Shown piece after piece: positions 11,128-24,100 of a stretch of DNA of 64,000 nt. The stretch lies in contig CM060681.1 in NCBI GenBank assembly GCA_030686995.1, positions 162,341,333 through 162,405,332 of the forward strand, in the 5' to 3' direction. Position 1 is the stretch's first letter, and each line of letters opens with the position of its first letter. This DNA comes from Artemisia argyi (Eukaryota > Streptophyta > Magnoliopsida > Asterales > Asteraceae). The notes beneath the pieces are model-generated. The model saw nothing but the letters and a program-made list of their open reading frames with translations, was not told the origin of the DNA and did no database searches. Position numbers and translations under genes: made by a program.

Positions 11128-13010
11128 TATAGGTGATGATGAATATAGACATATATGAATAAATCAAATGCAACGGAAAATATCACATAACAAGGATCCA
11201 TATAGCCATATGATCAATCAAAGAATAAACAACATGGTTAAACATTTGTAGCGTGCACCGAGAGTCACCAACAATGTCACCACCCACGAATGAAGTAAGA
11301 AACCAAATGATCAATAAGGTTGATCACCTTTGTGATGAAACACACTACACTTCACCAATAACCACTTGATGCTAGTCAAGACTAGTAACCTATGTTTTAG
11401 AACATAAAAGAGTATGTTAAAAAACCAAGAGAGAATCAAAACAAAACACACCCTTAACAAGGGGGGGGGGGGGGGGGGGGGGGGGCATAATGAGAGGGAG
11501 AGAGAGGTGATTGAGTGATTTGCTCTAATCACATTTAATGTGTAAATCCTTCCATTTAATGACTAGTTAATTTAGTCATTCAAATAAAAGTTACACATAA
11601 GTCCTTCTAAAGTCATTTTAGCTCTCTTTGGTCCTTCATAAGGCATGACCATAAGATGGGCCCACAATGGGCTTGCTCATTGTTGGCCAAGTAAAAAAAA
11701 CACTAAGTCTAACTTCCCGTTTAATGGCCCATTATTGATTCCGAGTTACGTAGTCGTTTATACATTGTAAATACGATAAATACAATCTATAAAATGGTAT
11801 CTCTGTTTGTAAGTGTGTAACCCCATAAGCTCACATATGTCTAGCCATATAATTATTCATTATGACATGAGCTATAACAACCCACAAACACCCATTACTA
11901 TCATTCCCATTACAAATACCTATAGTAGGTATTTCACATGTAAATTTTTTGCTTTTTATATACATTATTACTTGCATGACTCACTAGACCTGCTCACGTA
12001 TCTACACAAGCCAAATAACTCAACACTCACATCCTATAAAACCCATGATACGTGAGTAAGGCGGTCTAGTTTCCGAGTCACTATTTGCATCACTTAGATT
12101 ACTCCACACCCAAGTGAGTTTCTTAGCCTCACATCTTTTTAAATATCGTGTGAGTTCTCATAGCCTTATACTTTTTAAAATACTTTCAGTCTAAATGCTT
12201 TATAAACCCTGTGAGGGGGATACATGCTAAATGCTTTACTTAAAACTGAATACAAGTCTTTTTCTTTGGTTGTTTGCACGAGTAAACTAACAGCCACCAC
12301 TACATAAACAAAATTCATGAATCTAATCTTTTGGGACGTTTTACCCAAGCGAACGCGAATATAGTTGATAGATCTATTGGAGTTTGACAACTCCTGTTGG
12401 TATTAACACCCCACTAGGTGGTACCAATAAGTATTATATTTGAATCCACTCAAGGTATAACTTTGGAAAGTTATCCTTCCATCCCCTCATGTTGGGTCTG
12501 CAACCCACATGACTCGGATCGTTACAGTGTGATTCCTGAGCTTAGTGCAACATATTAAACTCCTGATAATTGTGCATGCATCACAATTATCCCAAAACTT
12601 GCATTTTCCCAGATGGGTGTAACAACTGAACCCAGGGAACTTGTATTCACTAACCCCTAAACCTATGATTCTCACTCAACACCTAGTGTTTACTTTTTAA
12701 GCATGTATTCTAGGTATATTACTTCTATGGATCCATGGCAGAAGGAGGTACTGAACTCGGAGGACTTTTCATGGTTATCATTCAAACACTACCAACCTAA
12801 CTCTTAGATTTTTAGGACCTCAACAAAAATAAAAAGTATATCTTTTATAATTAAAACTCTGATAATTATGAATGATAACTAAATTTCCAAAACGTCTCTT
12901 TTCGAGTCGTTTTCTATTACTGTATCTGTGATTCTATGAAGTAATACCCCAAACACTTTATCCGCTGCGATCAGTGAAAAATGGGGGTGTTACACGAGCA
13001 TACTCCAACA
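11128..13010 (-). repeat. 3' LTR of the LARD-like element, interrupted by a solo LTR
   Basis: Native LTR sequence is 11128-11872 and 13000-13010; 11873-12994 is a foreign solo LTR. It contains a poly-G run (about 11461-11486) that is only about 12 G in the partner LTR at 45881-46625. Confidence 0.8.
11873..12994. repeat. Gypsy-type solo LTR, 1122 bp
   Basis: Starts TATAACAACCC (probably a mutated TGTAACA) and ends GGGGGTGTTACA, termini typical of chromovirus LTRs and like those of 30151-37498. The flanks are TGAGC (11868-11872) and CGAGC (12995-12999); the uninterrupted partner LTR has CGAGC, so this is a 5-bp TSD with one later C-to-T change. There is no internal region, so it arose by LTR-LTR recombination. 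Short open frames in it are not genes. Confidence 0.85.
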
Positions 13011-14856
13011 ACTCCCACTTGCGACATTATAATGATCAAGTAATTATACAAGCAAAGGTTAGCGTCTAGCAACATGCCAATGCCCCAAGAAATATGTGAG
13101 GGTAGTTTCTAAAACTTCTCATTTAAAATTTTTTATATGTCATCCATCATTTTGTTACAGATACTATGTTGAACATTAGATATGGATCAAATGTCATTCT
13201 AACTGTTCAACTATTATGTTTCTCGATCTAGATATTTAACAAGATTACTAAGTGAATTAAGATTCATCTTTATCTCATTTAGGTACAGCCATACAAACAT
13301 CTGTTCAATTCATCCAGGGGCCCAATAGTATCTAACTCCATGACATGTGGAGGAACAAATCCTATTTTGACTACACGTGTCATTCATGCATTTCATATCA
13401 CTCCTGAAGATGGTTTTTATAACTACCATATTCAGGACAATGTTTAACCATATCAAAGAATGAAATTCCACACATGCAAGACCTACTTGCATCTCAAGTC
13501 TAAGGATAAGAGATATAACCATTTGCGAGATTCACTATTGACGCCGATCCATGCAGTGAATACTCGTAGGTTGGGTCAGTCCAATGTTCATCACAATGAA
13601 CAACATGTGAGTTTGGTAAATGAATCACCAACACGCTCACATTTGCCTTAATTCAATGATACTCCCGTATCGTCAACTGGCAATGGACAATTTTGGAATA
13701 AATAAATTATTCATGGATTAAACATGCAAATATAGAACACAATAGTATAAATGAAGGCGATTATACCCGGTATATCAATTCATTATATAATATGACTACT
13801 TACAGTTCCATTATCGAAATACTAAAAACAGATAGGCACAAGACTACATATAGATCGGAATCAAATGTTTCCACCATGATTAAATTTTGTTGTACAAGAC
13901 AACAAGTAGTCATCTCAGTAAACTTTGAGAATACTTGTTTCAAAATTCAAAAATGTTTTGAATGATGATTGTCCTTTTATATGTGTGCATTCAAGTACAA
14001 TACGAGTATTGCAACAACACATTCCATAGTGTGTTTGAAGCTAGCAAAACACATACTTTAGACAGTCATAATAGTAACAGTTTCCCAAACTGTAAAGTAT
14101 TCTTATTCTTTTAATGTATAATGCATTAATGCTTTCAAGCGAGCACATCTAGTTAGAGGTGTCATCATTCATGATGTCATCCTACTATGACTAGGGTTGA
14201 GCATCATCTCAGTTATATAAGCATCAATGAATCAAAACATAACAGAGCTCATCAAATATCCGTAAACATTTGAACAAATCTTTGGTCCTTTGCAGGTCTA
14301 TTAGGTTGTTCGTTTAACAATTATCTAATGACTTTCAATTAGATATTTGTTGTTATTAACTCATCTTGCATTCATGAAAATGATATAAATAATCCAATAC
14401 TTAATATGACTTACATAATGAATACTTAACGTTTCCATTCATGCATTCAATCTCACCATGTAAGATTGATCATTGAGACTCCCCTCAATGACATGTCATA
14501 TTGTGTTTAGATTATTAACCGCTTATGTTTATCCTAATAAACACATGCAACAAGGTTATATATTTTATTTCCCAAATTCCTTAATTTGAAACTTCATTCC
14601 AGGCTAAGGATTAAAGTCTAGCTTAGATGGAATATTGTTTCTTATATGTTAATAACATATGAGATTTAAGAAAATAAATGCATTGCTCCTACTTACTCTC
14701 AGAATACTCAGGAGTAATCGTATTTAATCAAAATCAAATTAATGATTTCAGAATTAACTTAAGATCTCTGCTCCTAGATGCATGATTTAATCCACACTTG
14801 GACTCTCATATCTTGGATACATTAATAATGATTATATGGATTCATAAACCCTTTTC
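13011..14856 (-). other. Interior of the LARD-like element, 3' part
   Basis: No coding sequence. It begins with the CTCCCACTTG purine tract (read on the - strand) next to the LTR. Confidence 0.6.
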
Positions 14857-14861
14857 ATTAC

Positions 14862-17800
14862 TGATGAGTGCTCAAACACTCATCATTTTTGGTCAAATCT
14901 GAACTGCAAAACATACAAAAACACTCAGTAATGCATCAAAGTACTGAAAATATTTTAAAATGGTGTTTTATATGTTTTAGATGCAAAATGAGCAAAAACA
15001 AATGAAAAACGCACAAAGTTTGCAAACTTGGCAGTTTCAGTCCCTCAACTTTCATAAAATTACAAAACTAGTCCCTGGTCATTCAAAATATGGAAAATTA
15101 TCACCAAAGGTCCTTTTACAATCATAAGTTGTCATATTTTGTCCTTTGGTGAAAAATTGGAAAAGTTTTGGAAATTTACACTTTTGGTCCCTAGAGTTTC
15201 AAACTTTGACAATTTTGGTCCCCGGGGTGTTTTATTTTGGAAAATTGTAATTTTGTTCCTTACAATTTTCAAACTTGTCAATATTGACCCCTTGGAATAT
15301 TTTGGAAAGTTGGCAAGATTGGTCCCTTAATTTTCAGCAAATGACATATGTGGTCCTTGTAATACTAACTATACCATTTAGACCCATTTTTGTATTATAA
15401 ATCCAAACCCAACAAACCAATCCAAAATCTGATCCAGCAACACCCTTAGCCCACACACCCCGGCCCAAGTCTTAAAATAATAAACATCCAGTTTGACCAC
15501 AGTCAACCCTCACCCCCTCGACACTGTTCATCTCCCCCACTTCCCCGTTTTTCTGCAACCCTGCTCCCCCCTCCTCTCCAATCACTCACCAACTCACCAA
15601 CCCTCATAAATATACTCAGCTACACCCTCACCTTCCCCCCTCCTCATTAAATACTCACCTAAACCACCAAATAGCCCACCTCCCCATTTCCCGCCAATAC
15701 CAAATTTGAAGGGCTGAGATTAAGCCAAGCCATCCAACGGCTTAGAGAGGTGTGGGAAGGAAAGAGAAACACCCAGGGACTATAAAAAGAAAAGAAAAGA
15801 GAAGAAAGGGAGAGTAGTTAGTGTAGCTTAAAAAGTAGTGTAACTTAGTTTAGGTTTTAGCTTAATTTTCAATTTCTGTTGTAACCTTTTGTTTAAAATC
15901 ATTGTATTAAGTATTCTTAGTGTGTACCAAACTCAATTTAAGCATTAATTTCAGAATTTCAGTTCAGGTTTCCAAGTTTGCAATTTCAATTTCTTAGTAA
16001 AGTGTTGAACTTTGTTGCTCAGTATTGTTGTAAGCTCACATTAGCTTATTTATAAGTCTTTTTAAGTATTTGCAGTCTTAAAAACCAATTGTCAATTAGT
16101 TTCATGAAATATCTTTTATTTACCTAGAAGTTCTAATATTTCTTTGAAAAATTAAAAAGAAGAAAAAGAGAAGAAGCAATAGCAGTGATGGTGATGGGAT
16201 CTGGTTTAGAGTCCCATGGGGGACATTAGGTTAGGTTCTGGTTCAGTTTCATGGTTAACTGTAAATTTCTCCCTCAAATTTGTCATTTCAGTTTACTAAA
16301 GGGGTGTTTGGATTAGCATTTTACTAGGTGTTGTTGTTGTTGTTGTTTTCTTGTGGTTTTATCATGGTTGCATTGCTTAGGGTCTGTTTAGGTCAAGTTT
16401 AGTCACAAAACTCAGTTCCATTTAATAGAAAGTCAAAACAAGCCTCTCATCTCATTAAATTGTTCACTGTTGTAGTTGTGAGTCCCAAATCCAATCCAAT
16501 CTTTGAAAAAGTGTTTAATTTAGCTTATTTAAGTCTTATTATAGCTTATTTTCATGTTTACAGTAGAATAGAAGTAATCAAAATCCAAAAAAGTCAAAAG
16601 TTCAAGAGTTTACAAAAAGTCAAATAAGTATGTTTTAGATTTTTCCAAAACTTCAAAGATTTAAATAGAATTGTTTGTTATGATTCTTGGCCTGAAACTT
16701 GTTGTAATTTGTAGACTACCAGCTCATCTTTGAGGTTCTAGCTTCACTTGATTTTTAGGAATTTATTTGTGGGCCCCACAGCCACCCAAAGTGAGCTGCA
16801 GGGCTGCTGTATGCTCTGCTGCAGCAGTTAACACTCCCACCACCACCACTTGGTGATGGTTTTCTGACCACATCAGCGGCCTCCACAAGCACAACTTAGG
16901 TTAATTCAACCCCCTCCTCCAAGGATCCATTAGTTGACCTTTTGTTTGACCCCAAGACCCCTGGGCCCCACCTGAATCAAGGCCTCAAACCTGTCCCAGT
17001 TTCTGAGTTCACATAGGTTTCAAAGTGCTTATTTGTTGCTTATTTGCTCATTTTATGATTCCCTTTTGATTTTTCTGGCTCAAGCATGTTCATTTAACTT
17101 ATTTAGATCAGATTTCATCATAGTGGGCCCCACTCTTGGTCATTTAAGCCTATTTTCCATTTTGGTCAACAAAAGTCAACTGTTGGCTTTTTGCTTTCAT
17201 TTGTGCTTATTTTTAAGTTACAAAAAGTTTGTTTTCACAAAAGTCTTTCATTTTTAGTTATAAAAGAGGTTGGTAAAAGAAAAATCCAGAAAAAACAATT
17301 TTAATTTTAAGTGATAGTTTCTATTTAATGTAATTTAATTTTAATTTTAATTTTTTTTTTATTTTTCTTAAGAATTTAGCTTTTTTATATTTTTCTTAAT
17401 TTTCTCTTAAGTTAAACTATTTATAATAATTTTTTCAGATTTTTATTTTGTCATTAAGTATTTATTAGAATTAATTTTAGTTTTATTAATTATTAATTAA
17501 TATTAAGTTTAAAATAGCATAATTAGTTTTTATTAAGTGAAACCTAGTTTTTATATTTTTTTTTATAGCTTTTATATGTTATAAAACATTTATAGAAATT
17601 TTATTAGAATTTTTACTGTTCATGTACTATTTTTCTTAATCTAAAATAGTTTAATTAGGTAATTAGTATTTAATTAGTAATTAATTAATAGAAAAACCAC
17701 AAAAAGACAATACTTATTTTTAATTTTAAAACTTATTTTTAGTTATTTTATAATTTTAGAAATTTTATTTTCACCTTTTTAGTATTTAATTAATATTGTA

Positions 17801-18282
17801 TTATATTTAAGTTGTTTAAATATTAAAAATTAGTATTTAATTAATAATAAATAATTAATTAGTGTAAAAAATTAATTTTCTTTTTCTAAAAATTTTCTTT
17901 TATGTTTTAGTTTGTAAAAAAGTCATTTTCACCCCCTGGGTGTTTTCAGATTTCCGTTTTCACTTTTTATTTTGTACGTTTACGTTTTATTTCAATGTAA
18001 CGTGCGTTTTTAGGTTTTAAACGTTTCTGGTTTTTCCTAGCTTTCCAGTCTTATTCATATAGCTTATTTAAGCTATTCCTTGTAGATTTCTTAGCTTAAT
18101 CACTTACAAACTCCTTTCCATCCAAATTCACCCGATCGCAAAGCCGTTTGTTTACAATCCACTCCTCGTCGGGACATAACGACCCGGGGAACCACTATAT
18201 TCCGCGGAGCATTGACTCTAGGCTGTTTGACCATCTTGACCACATCCGTGGTTGACTTTGGTTGACGGTTTAGCATCAATCA
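14862..18282 (+). repeat. 5' LTR of the Athila-like element (3421 bp)
   Basis: U3 opens with a 24-bp-range inverted repeat (TGATGAGTGC ... CACTCATCA) and a diverged array of GGTCCCT / AGTCCCT words (about 15035-15360). A TATA box lies at 15781. Then comes a long AT-rich R/U5. Confidence 0.9.
15781..15788 (+). promoter_or_regulatory. TATA box of the Athila-like 5' LTR
   Basis: GGGACTATAAAAAG. The copy in the 3' LTR is at about 22115. Downstream is a purine-rich leader. Confidence 0.7.
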
Positions 18283-18287
18283 ATTTT

Positions 18288-18305
18288 TGGCGCCGCTGCC
18301 GGGGA
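18288..18305 (+). other. Primer-binding site (Asp-tRNA type)
   Basis: TGGCGCCGCTGCCGGGGA, 5 nt after the LTR. One base from TGGCGCCGTTGCCGGGGA. Confidence 0.85.
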
Positions 18306-18582
18306 GGTGTGCGCGCTATTCTAAACGGTTTTTCTGATTAGTGATTTTGGAATTCGTTCTATTGTACATTTATCCATCCTTTGCTCATATTTTCTTATTA
18401 TCAAAACAAAACCGTTCACGAAAAATTTTTAAACTCAGTTTTCAACGAACACAAAAAACCCAAAAACATTTTCTTTCTCATTTGTACAAAATGTTTATCC
18501 AAAAATCCAAAAACATTCACCTTTACCCTTTCACATATTTGATTCTTCATTCCTACCCCTCTATACACATTTGATTCTTTCT

Positions 18583-20388
18583 ATGTCTCATCCACACTTT
18601 CTGGTTTGCCAATAGTGTGGTAATCCTCATAATGGTGGCAATTGCCCCAGTTGTGGCATGGTAGAGTCAGGAAACGGGTCTGTCTATAACCAGAATCCCT
18701 ATTCCTACCATGACATGACTGATTCATTCCATCAGTTACCACACCATCAGTCTCAGCAGTTTTACTGTTGTGAGTACTGTGGTGGTTCACACTACAGTTC
18801 TGATTGTCAATCGGGAAACACGTTTGTCTATGAGCAGTTTCCTGATAACAATTTAGACTTTAGCACATACAACTCACAGCCACATCAGTTTTACTGTTGT
18901 AATTAATGTGGAGGTCCACACTTCAGCTCAAATTGTCAAACAGGGAATCCATATCCTTGTGACAATTTTGACACACCTTATTACGACCAACCTCCACAGT
19001 ACGATATGAATCAAGTACTTCTTCCAGAAATGCAAAATATGATGAAAATCGTTGATGAGCTTAAGGGTTTAGTTAAAGACTTTGCCCAAAGACACACTCA
19101 TCAAAAATCCATGGAAGAATTGCTTGCTGAAGAGCAGGCTGCTAGAATAAATTCCCAAGATGCCTATGAAAAATCTGTGAGGGAATCCATTGCGAGAGAA
19201 AAAGCAGCCAAATCTAGCTCTTTGTTCCGTTTTATTCCTGATGACAGTGATGATGAGGATACACTTGACATCCTTGAATTTTATAAAACTTCATCAAGTT
19301 CATCAGTTGATACCCCAGCAGTTGAGATTCCATCTCAAACAACTGCTATCACACCCGAGGTTCCCACTCACTCTTTGATTATGGGGGACGAGCATCTTGA
19401 CACTGTTCCTGATAAGGAATCTGACGAATTCATAAAGTCTAGTGTTGAGATCCTTGTCCCAATCCCGAGAGAGTCACAGGGAACTCTTGAGCATATGTGT
19501 GATATTCCTTCCCCTCTTGAGTGTTCAAACGATCATTTTGAGACTTTCTCAGATTTTAGAGATGATTGTATATCTTATGGAGACATCGAGTATGTTGAGG
19601 CGTCAGTTCCACATTCTGATGCTGATCATCTTCTTGAGGAGTTCGCTGATGAACTTACTCACATCAATCCACTTTCATTGGAAAGTGATGATGGTCTCCT
19701 CGACTTTGAAGCCGATCTGGGAGAAATTGAAAGTCTCCTATATCATGATCCGTCACTCACTTCTGATCCCAACAGTCCAATAGAGAATGTTAATCTCTTT
19801 GTTCCCGAAACATTCAATACGACTCTCGCCAATCCTCTATTTGAATTTGAATCTGAATTCACTATGATTTCTAACAATCCAATCTTTGACGAGGATTGTG
19901 ATGAGTCCACAATGGAACATGAGTTCACAAATTCACATCTTGTGAATCATTCTCTTCATGAGGAGTTCTCCGGTGAACTCACTCATCATATCATGACTCC
20001 TCCGGAGTTTGATAGCCCGGGGGGAGATGCACTCAATCATGAGGATTTGCAAATTCCCACCCACCCTCCCGAGTTGTTTACGAGCTTACCCTTTGAAATC
20101 CAAACTCAGGCTAATGAGCCTGCTCTCGAGGAAGAAGATCAACTCATGATTTTCATCATGGTTTTCTTCCTTTTCTTCACCTATAAGGTGACTTCTCTTG
20201 TTATTCACTCCTTCGGGAATGAAGATACCATATTTGAACCCGGCATTTTCATGTATCATTATCTTGAGCCGGGATTATATCTCATCGGTGTGGAACTTTC
20301 ACGTGCTTCAAATGTTTGTCCAAACATCTTGAATGAAAGTCCGATTGAGATTGTTTCTTCCACATCATGCTTCCCCAAGGACAAATGA
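18583..20388 (+). pseudogene. Gag-like zinc-knuckle protein of the Athila-like element, two in-frame stops
   Basis: One reading frame of 602 codons from ATG 18583 to TGA 20388, broken by TAG at codon 11 (18613) and TAA at codon 108 (18904). Three zinc knuckles of form CX2CX3HX4C lie at codons 9-21, 63-75 and 106-118; only the middle one is intact. Both stops fall at the same knuckle position, where the middle copy has TAC (Tyr). From codon 142 the frame is open for 460 codons: a helical, Lys/Glu-rich segment, then a long acidic region containing DKESDEFIKSSVEILVPIP, then one hydrophobic segment (about residues 520-540, MIFIMVFFLFFTYKVTSLVI) near the C-terminus. Similar proteins are common in Asteraceae repeats. 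The role is presumably nucleic-acid binding and packaging; the membrane-like tail is unexplained. No pol follows. Confidence 0.8.
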
Positions 20389-20607
20389 ATTCGGGGTCGA
20401 GTCAAGCTAGCGACTAGGTAAACAAAAACAGTAGCATGCTTATAGGGTTTTCACCCTAAGTGTGGGGGAGCCCCCATGCTATGGTTACTTATGAAGTGAA
20501 AATACAAAATGGTATTTTCCACGCTTAGCTTGTAATGTTGCCCTTTTACGTTCAAAGAGTCGGCATAATAGCCGGGACTTTGAATATTGAGGACAATATT
20601 CATCCTA

Positions 20608-20638
<31 letters not shown>

Positions 20639-20744
20639 TATTCGCTATTCTAGCGAATTTGATCACATTTTACTATATAATACCCCCGTTTTAGCCAAAA
20701 TTTCAAAAATTTTTAAAAATTTTCACTAGTGCTTCAAAATTTTT
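20389..20744 (+). other. 3' non-coding region with internal polypurine-like tracts
   Basis: Two internal PPT look-alikes (CCTAAGTGTGGGGGAG at about 20455-20470 and CCTAAGTGTG(TG)nG(n) at about 20604-20638) follow the ORF, the second directly after GAGGACAATATTCAT. The same arrangement (GAGGACGTTG then TTAAGTGGGGGGAT) is found in the other Athila-like element at 56229-56258. Confidence 0.6.
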
Positions 20745-21150
20745 GTGGTAATCAGTCCGCCTTGTCTAACCGACAAAAGGGATTGGCTAGTCCAGGAGCA
20801 AACGGCTCTTGGTAAAGACATCTCAAATCCGTTTATTGCTTGCAATTTGCCCAAAATTGTATGGTTCCTCAACTCCCCAAAAGCTAATGAGTTGGCTAGC
20901 CCGCAAGATTATGGCTTGTGGTAAAGGCCGTGGAAAATCCATAATTGGTAATCAGCTCACCAAGATGTTGACTATTCCATCAAGAGCTGGCTAGTCCAGA
21001 AGCAAACGGCTCCTGGTAAAGACAAATCAAATCCGTTGACAGCTGGTGGTTTGCTCAAAATCACACGGTTATCAGGTGTACCACAGTTCTCACACCTGGC
21101 TACTCCAGAAGTGATGGCTTTTGGTAAAGAGTTTAAAATCCATCAAGTTT
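20745..21150 (+). ncRNA. Tandem array of four paired stem-loops in the Athila-like 3' UTR
   Basis: Four diverged units each contain hairpin A and hairpin B. A stems: CAGTCC/GGATTG (20753/20780), CAACTC/GAGTTG (20870/20889), CAGCTC/GAGCTG (20953/20984), CAGGTG/CACCTG (21073/21093). B stems: AAACGG/CCGTTT (20800/20829), ATTATGG/CCATAAT (20908/20939), AACGG/CCGTT (21005/21033), TGATGG/CCATCA (21112/21140). Stem sequences differ between units but stay self-complementary. The linker (GGCTAGTCC-AGC) and the B loop (CT--TGGTAAAG----AAAT) are conserved. Units repeat as two ~200-bp dimers. Compensatory change indicates a selected RNA (or ssDNA) structure. Role unknown; it lies between the ORF and the PPT. 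Confidence 0.75.
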
Positions 21151-21184
21151 TCAAAACAGTATTGCCAGGGACTAGCAATAGTTT

Positions 21185-21196
21185 AGTGTGGGGGAT
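21185..21196 (+). other. Polypurine tract of the Athila-like element
   Basis: AGTGTGGGGGAT directly before the 3' LTR start at 21197. Confidence 0.85.
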
Positions 21197-24100
21197 TGAT
21201 GAGTGCTCAAACACTCATCATTTTTGGTCAAATCTGAACTACAAAACATACAAAAACACTCAGTAATGCATCAAAATACTGAAAATATTTCAAAATGGTG
21301 TTTTATTTGTTTTAGATGCAAAATGAGCAAAAACAAATGAAAAACGCACAAAGTTTGCAAAATTGGCAGTTTCAGTCCCCCAACTTTCATAAAATTACAA
21401 AACTAGTCCCTGGTCATTCAAAATATGGAAAATTATCACCAAAGGTCCTTTTACAATCATAAGTTGTCATATTTTGTCCTTTGGTGAAAAATTGGAAAAG
21501 TTTTGGAAATTTACACTTTTGGTCCCTGGAGTTTCAAACTTTGACAATTTTGGTCCCCGGGGTGTTTTATTTTGGAAAATTGTAATTTTGTTCCTTATAA
21601 TTTTCAAACTTGTCAATATTGACCCCTTGGATTATTTTGGAAAGTTGGCAAGATTGGTCCCTTAATTTTCAGCAAATGACATATGTGGTCCTTGTAATAC
21701 TAAATATACCATTTGGACCCTTTTTTGTATTATAAATCCAAACCCAACAAACCAATCCAAAATCTGATCCAGCAACACCCTTAGCCCACACACCCCGGCC
21801 CAAGTCTTAAAATAATAAACATCCAGTTTGACCACAGTCAACCCTCACCCCCTCGACACTGTTCATCTCCCCCACTTCCCCGTTTTTCTGCAACCCTGCT
21901 CCCCCTCCTCTCCAATCACTCACCAACTCACCAACCCTCATAAATATACTCACCTACACCCTCACCTTCCCCCCTCCTCATTAAATACTCACCTAAACCA
22001 CCAAACAGCCCACCTCCCCATTTCCCGCCAAAACCAAATTTGAAGGGCTGAGATTAAGCCAAGCCATCCAACGGTTTAGAGAGGTGTGGGAAGGAAAGAG
22101 AAACACCCAGGGACTATAAAAAGAAAAGAAAAGAGAAGAAAGGGAGAGTAGTTAGTGTAGCTTAAAAAGTAGTGTAACTTAGTTTAGGTTTTAGCTTAAT
22201 TTTCAATTTCTGTTGTAACCTTTTGTTTAAAATCATTGTATTAAGTATTCTTAGTGTGTACCAAACTCAATTTAAGCATTAATTTCAGAATTTCAGTTCA
22301 GGTTTCCAAGTTTGCAATTTCAATTTCTTAGTAAAGTGTTGAACTTTGTTGCTCAGTATTGTTGTAAGCTCACATTAGCTTATTTATAAGTCTTTTTAAG
22401 TATTTGCAGTCTTAAAAACCAATTGTCAATTAGTTTCATGAAATATCTTTTATTTACCTAGAAGTTCTAATATTTCTTTGAAAAATTAAAAAGAAGAAAA
22501 AGAGAAGAAGCAATAGCAGTGATGGTGATGGGATCTGGTTTAGAGTCCCATGGGGGACATTAGGTTAGGTTCTGGTTCAGTTTCATGGTTAACTGTAAGT
22601 TTCTCCCTCAAATTTGTCATTTCAGTTTACTAAAGGGGTGTTTGGATTAGCATTTTACTAGGTGTTGTTGTTGTTGTTTTCTTGTGGTTTTATCATGGTT
22701 GCATTGCTTAGGGTCTGTTTAGGTCAAGTTTAGTCACAAAACTCAGTTCCATTTAATAGAAAGTCAAAACAAGCCTCTCATCTCATTAAATTGTTCACTG
22801 TTGGAGTTGTGAGTCCCAAATCCAATCCAATCTTTGAAAAAGTGTTTAATTTAGCTTATTTAAGTCTTATTATAGCTTATTTTCATGTTTACAGTAGAAT
22901 AGAAGTAATCAAAATAAAAAATAGTCAAAAGTTCAAGAGTTTACAAAAAGTCAAATAAGTATGTTTTAGATTTTTCCAAAACTTCAAAGATTTAAATAGA
23001 ATTGTTTGTTATGATTCTTGGCCTGAAACTTGTTGTAATTTGTAGACTACCAGCTCATCTTTGAGGTTCTAGCTTCACTTGATTTTTAGGAATTTATTTG
23101 TGGGCCCCACAGCCACCCAAAGTGAGCTGCAGGGCTGCTGTATGCTCTGCTACAGCAGTTAACACTCCCACCACCACCACCACTTGGTGATGGTTTTCTG
23201 ACCACATCAGTGGCCTCCACAAGCCCAACTTAGGTTCATTCAACCCCCCTCCTCCAAGGCTCCATTAGTTGACCTTTTGTTTGACCCCAAAACCCCTGGG
23301 CCCCACCTGAATCAAGGCCTCAAACCTGTCCCAATTTCTGAGTTCACATAAGTTTCAAAGTGCTTATTTGCTCATTTTATGATTCCCTTTTGATTTTTCT
23401 GGCTCAAGCATGTTCATTTAACTTATTTAGATCAGATTTCATCATAGTGGGCCCCACTCTTGGTCATTTAAGCCTATTTTCCATTTTGGTCAACAAAAGT
23501 CAACTGTTGGCTTTTTGCTTTCATTTGTGCTTATTTTTAAGTTACAAAAAGTTTGTTTTCACAAAAGTCTTTCATTTTTAGTTATAAAAGAGGTTGGTAA
23601 AATAAAAATCCAGAAAAAACAATTTTAATTTTAAGTGATAGTTTCTATTTAATGTAATTTAATTTTAATTTTCATTTTTTTATTTTTATTAAGAACTTAG
23701 CTTTTTTATATTTTTCTTAATTTCCTATTAAGTTAAACTATTTATAATAATTTTTTCAGATTTTTATTTTGTCATTAAGTATTTATTAGAATTAATTTTA
23801 GTTTTATTAATTATTAATTAATATTAAGTTTAAAATAGCATAATTAGTTTTTATTAAGTGAAACCTAGTTTTTATATTTTTTTATAGATTTTATATGTTA
23901 TAAAACATTTATAGAAATTTTATTAGAATTTTTACTGTTCATGTACTATTTTTCTTAATCTAAAATAGTTTAATTAGGTAATTAGTATTTAATTAGTAAT
24001 TAATTAATAGAAAAACCACAAAAAGACAAAAATACTTATTTTTAATTTTAAAACTTATTTTTAGTTATTTTATAATTTTAGAAATTTTATTTTCACCTTT

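Noticed and set aside
15139..15330. 63-codon frame repeated at 21474-21665
   Set aside because: Lies in the GGTCCCT array of the two LTRs; duplication is due to LTR identity, not to a conserved gene.
20745..21150. CRISPR-like array
   Set aside because: Repeats are diverged, units are unequal and the spacers themselves are conserved; plant retrotransposon context.
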